Shown: piece after piece, positions 42,301-42,364 of the stretch | Layout of the letters: the number at the start of each line of letters is the position of its first letter | Position numbering within the stretch: position 1 is the first letter of the stretch | Source: Stercoripulliclostridium_A sp963642145 | GTDB taxonomy: Bacteria; Bacillota; Clostridia; Christensenellales; DTU072 | Direction of reading: 5' to 3' | Assembly (NCBI GenBank): GCA_963642145.1 | Contig: CAVIFU010000010.1 | Span: forward strand, 1-42,364 | Length of the DNA stretch: 42,364 nucleotides | The notes under the pieces: model-generated | The model's input: only the letters and a program-made list of their open reading frames with translations | Told to the model about the DNA's origin: nothing | The model's database searches: none | Translations under genes and position numbers: made by a program

Positions 42301-42364
42301 AATGGATACATCTGTAGATCCCAACTCCGTTTTAGAAGGCTTCGTATCTCCGCTTTTGAGGATG
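36385..42364 (-). CDS. Giant MBG-repeat surface protein, 5' end outside the window
   Basis: The reading frame is open from the window edge (42364) to a TGA at 36385-36387, about 1,990 residues. The N-terminus is missing; a TTG at 42322-42324 is not a credible start because the frame continues upstream in repeat-like sequence. About 20 Ig-like MBG (YGX-type) repeats follow each other, each 75-110 residues. Typical landmarks are S-S-V-Y-G, G-x-L-x-G, V-G-x-Y, NPNYD and a final strand ending R-P-V-T-[IV]. Near the end comes a non-repeat domain (about 36,470-36,850). A C-terminal hydrophobic helix with the basic tail FRKRA then anchors the protein in the membrane, with the repeats outside. No LPXTG motif is present. 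An adhesin or stalk role is inferred from architecture; the binding partner is unknown. Confidence 0.85.
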   Translation of the reverse strand, partial: ILKSGDTKPSKTELGSTDVSINYGADKIINAGKYTISISAPSTSNYELAKGDDGKDIPLTASYTINQAECKILNIKEITKIYGQETKASDIEATVYNAYTYVEDGENNLTVEGTWSFVGDIPTTVKRDDKNEPTSYEVEIAFTPTNTTNYIAPANQKLTLTITPRPIKITAESKSSIYGEEVNALTYETDKLEGDENSGLVGEDTFGNLTCEAVKGSKCGKYDISGEELKNDNYEITYVGATYTITAREVTITINDNSSVYGDEIVISDTAFTVKNYAECDILDDNGNKLTGDALQARLNTLFQLTIIRTEAEEGADDTKPTDKISVGTYCLKASKSTINANYTATINSGTYTITARPVTITINNNSSVYGEEIVIDHTAFTVDNYATCDILDDNEKELTGDALQAKLNTLFQLTIIRAKDKSVLATTENGVGTYCLKASKSTINANYTATINSGTYTIIARPILITPRKVIVDYGNGIYNLTYDTKLNGSDLTGSPIVKGDYLEGKLACEATAVSPVGTYQITQGTLNNENGRNANYNITFADTAVYLEVIKLSVKVVPARVTIYYGDDLPTTFKFSTAPSELPNGETLNGELRLPNSKISGETTPSAIGGYDILPDDAMKNNNPNYDITVEGTGKFVIRKRVAVIKAESITFPYGTTFEQNSDGFYEVNATYTATDLTSEEQIKLNDAKTGISGYLVLNTTVPEDGILNVGTYGMVIGTITNSDGTTTTTISSDFYDVQLATDSGKLIITQKPITIKVTGVVEENKIYGIYGNAETFGFEVSADTPLINGKGLNEDSKLSRTNPEASGVGTYTITLGNLPTLNPNYSFALSQEYFFVIGPREITIVPTYTEVTDGNETKYVSASSVYGNRDVAIGYTVEGMGLAYKDTLTGSLSRAAGKNVGYYNVTAGTLLSTNNPNYAVTYAWENSKTTYYYEITRRPITVTANNVSQVFGETRLPLTYRYSSAQLVKGDALAGDVALDDDVNYTVGVYEIKQGTLTNDNNPNYDIAYKSGKYTVTARPVTLTPPANAKKIYGETDGEFKYTATVGQGATGNAFVKGYDPSPYITLTRATGEDVGAYSFDFKYDENGKDILKNYKFTKEIQYNKFVITQAETIVSVEGVETKDDGKYYLDATYNGEPQNVKARITTGDTDVSLSYRVNGKVSDGYVHVGDYEVTVIVPTTTNYKGVSLVIYVTVKPYDLGAFDVTTIDSAKRTKVYGEADKEENFIFTQNGLGEDVITLTLTREIGENAATYDYVDISSDNADYTVSLSETAKDAYAIAPKAVSVAPETFSKTYGELDPDLTQTVNGIEDETFDVVFTREDGSNVGTYNLIGVKSLNDNYSVTIADGAKTDTFTVTRKAVTVTATDITVDFNGSKHADELTYTAQGFLEGEAPTLQITVEGFESDARPVLAGKYNIALSYSDDFVTNDNYDVTLQNGTYTVNRAPVTVAPVAITVEYGDDIPAFTLTVTGKVYGKYPLIGELGKLDVKNVGEYVIPQGTLTNENNPNYDITFEEAKLTITKRRLTVTPDQTTSQVYGEQRATIAYTVTSGSLAQGETLLGELTSQSYEFGTHAVTLGTLVENNPNYDITLGGNATFTVSKRPVNLIPDKVSSVYGEPHVALTYTVTSDLGEGLVNGDVLDGELQCNIGAHVGEYDITLGTVSGANYDITFVNAKYTVAPRPVTVTLNAQSSEYGQDVVVNQNAYEITEGSVLAGDTLDISINKAPGSAMGEYALTATCDNKDYDVTFVNGIYTVKKYRATITVANSSVTKVYDGTFYAIVAECSSGATIICRIDGNVVPNTFTDAGKYYVELTANETKEYYAPESVFVTITIRRDVIVTEDSGIDVVVENDSGFDPDVKIGMKKLPQNDENMSSLLSSNQKIVGAFSIGTVGDELTALDGNNTLKIKVPTSLKGNETVKVIVSDENNVCTMGVYEVTDGYITIETTGLTGFAFVEETTIGLGVLYYVLGGVGLITIIALIVFMFRKRA
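40975..41616 (-). repeat. Recently duplicated MBG repeat unit (tandem, 327 + 315 bp)
   Basis: Two neighbouring MBG units, 41290-41616 and 40975-41289, are nearly identical at the protein level apart from a short variable segment in the middle. They share an exact 87-bp stretch (41301-41387 and 40986-41072). The other repeats in this gene are far more diverged, so this pair reflects a recent duplication or gene conversion. Confidence 0.85.

Noticed and set aside
42322..42324. TTG as the start codon of the MBG giant protein
   Set aside because: The frame stays open to the window edge with repeat-like sequence before it, and there is no signal peptide or ribosome binding site. The gene is truncated by the window.

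Overview
The window looks like a chromosomal segment of an uncultured anaerobic member of the Bacillota (class Clostridia, probably a gut lineage). The indications are sigma-A type promoters of the TTGACA-17-TATAAT form, strong GGAGG ribosome binding sites, the tilS-hpt pairing typical of Firmicutes, a VanW-family protein, a feoA-feoA-feoB cluster ending in the small Cys-rich FeoB-associated membrane protein, and rubrerythrin. Base composition is moderate (near 50% GC by eye) and fairly even, with no sign of phage, transposons, rRNA, tRNA or CRISPR. The taxonomic call is inference.

Region 1 (1-21,250) is a promoter followed by two giant tandem lipoprotein genes (3,202 and 3,784 residues). They share a related N-terminal region and reuse the same Ig-like repeat modules, so they are paralogues in one probable operon. 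The second also ends with MBG-like repeats and a parallel beta-helix.

Region 2 (21,300-26,160) is a tightly packed housekeeping run: tilS, hpt, cca and a VanW-family gene, with a convergent PlsC-like acyltransferase. tilS, and less certainly the VanW gene, appear to start translation at the transcription start (leaderless).

Region 3 (26,200-29,870) is an ArsB/NhaD-type permease, a Crp/Fnr-type regulator, a 4Fe-4S ferredoxin-like protein and rubrerythrin. It looks like an anaerobe's redox or oxidative-stress set, and two palindromes sit on its promoters.

Region 4 (29,970-32,570, minus strand) is a metal-resistance operon: an ArsR/SmtB repressor with both classical metal sites, a free-standing HMA metallochaperone and a P1B-type Zn/Cd/Pb ATPase. 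A textbook TGAA-N6-TTCA operator lies next to its promoter.

Region 5 (32,700-36,310) is the ferrous iron uptake operon (two FeoA-like proteins, FeoB, FeoB-associated protein). FeoB carries an unusual repeat-containing insertion in its first external loop.

Region 6 (36,385-42,364, minus strand) is the 3' part of a third giant surface gene, made of about 20 MBG-like repeats and a C-terminal membrane anchor. Its 5' end lies outside the window. The three giant surface genes take up about 27 kb of the 42 kb.

No clear new defence or mobile system is visible. The most unusual content is the surface megaprotein set, the FeoB insertion, the paired elements at the feo promoter and the leaderless starts.
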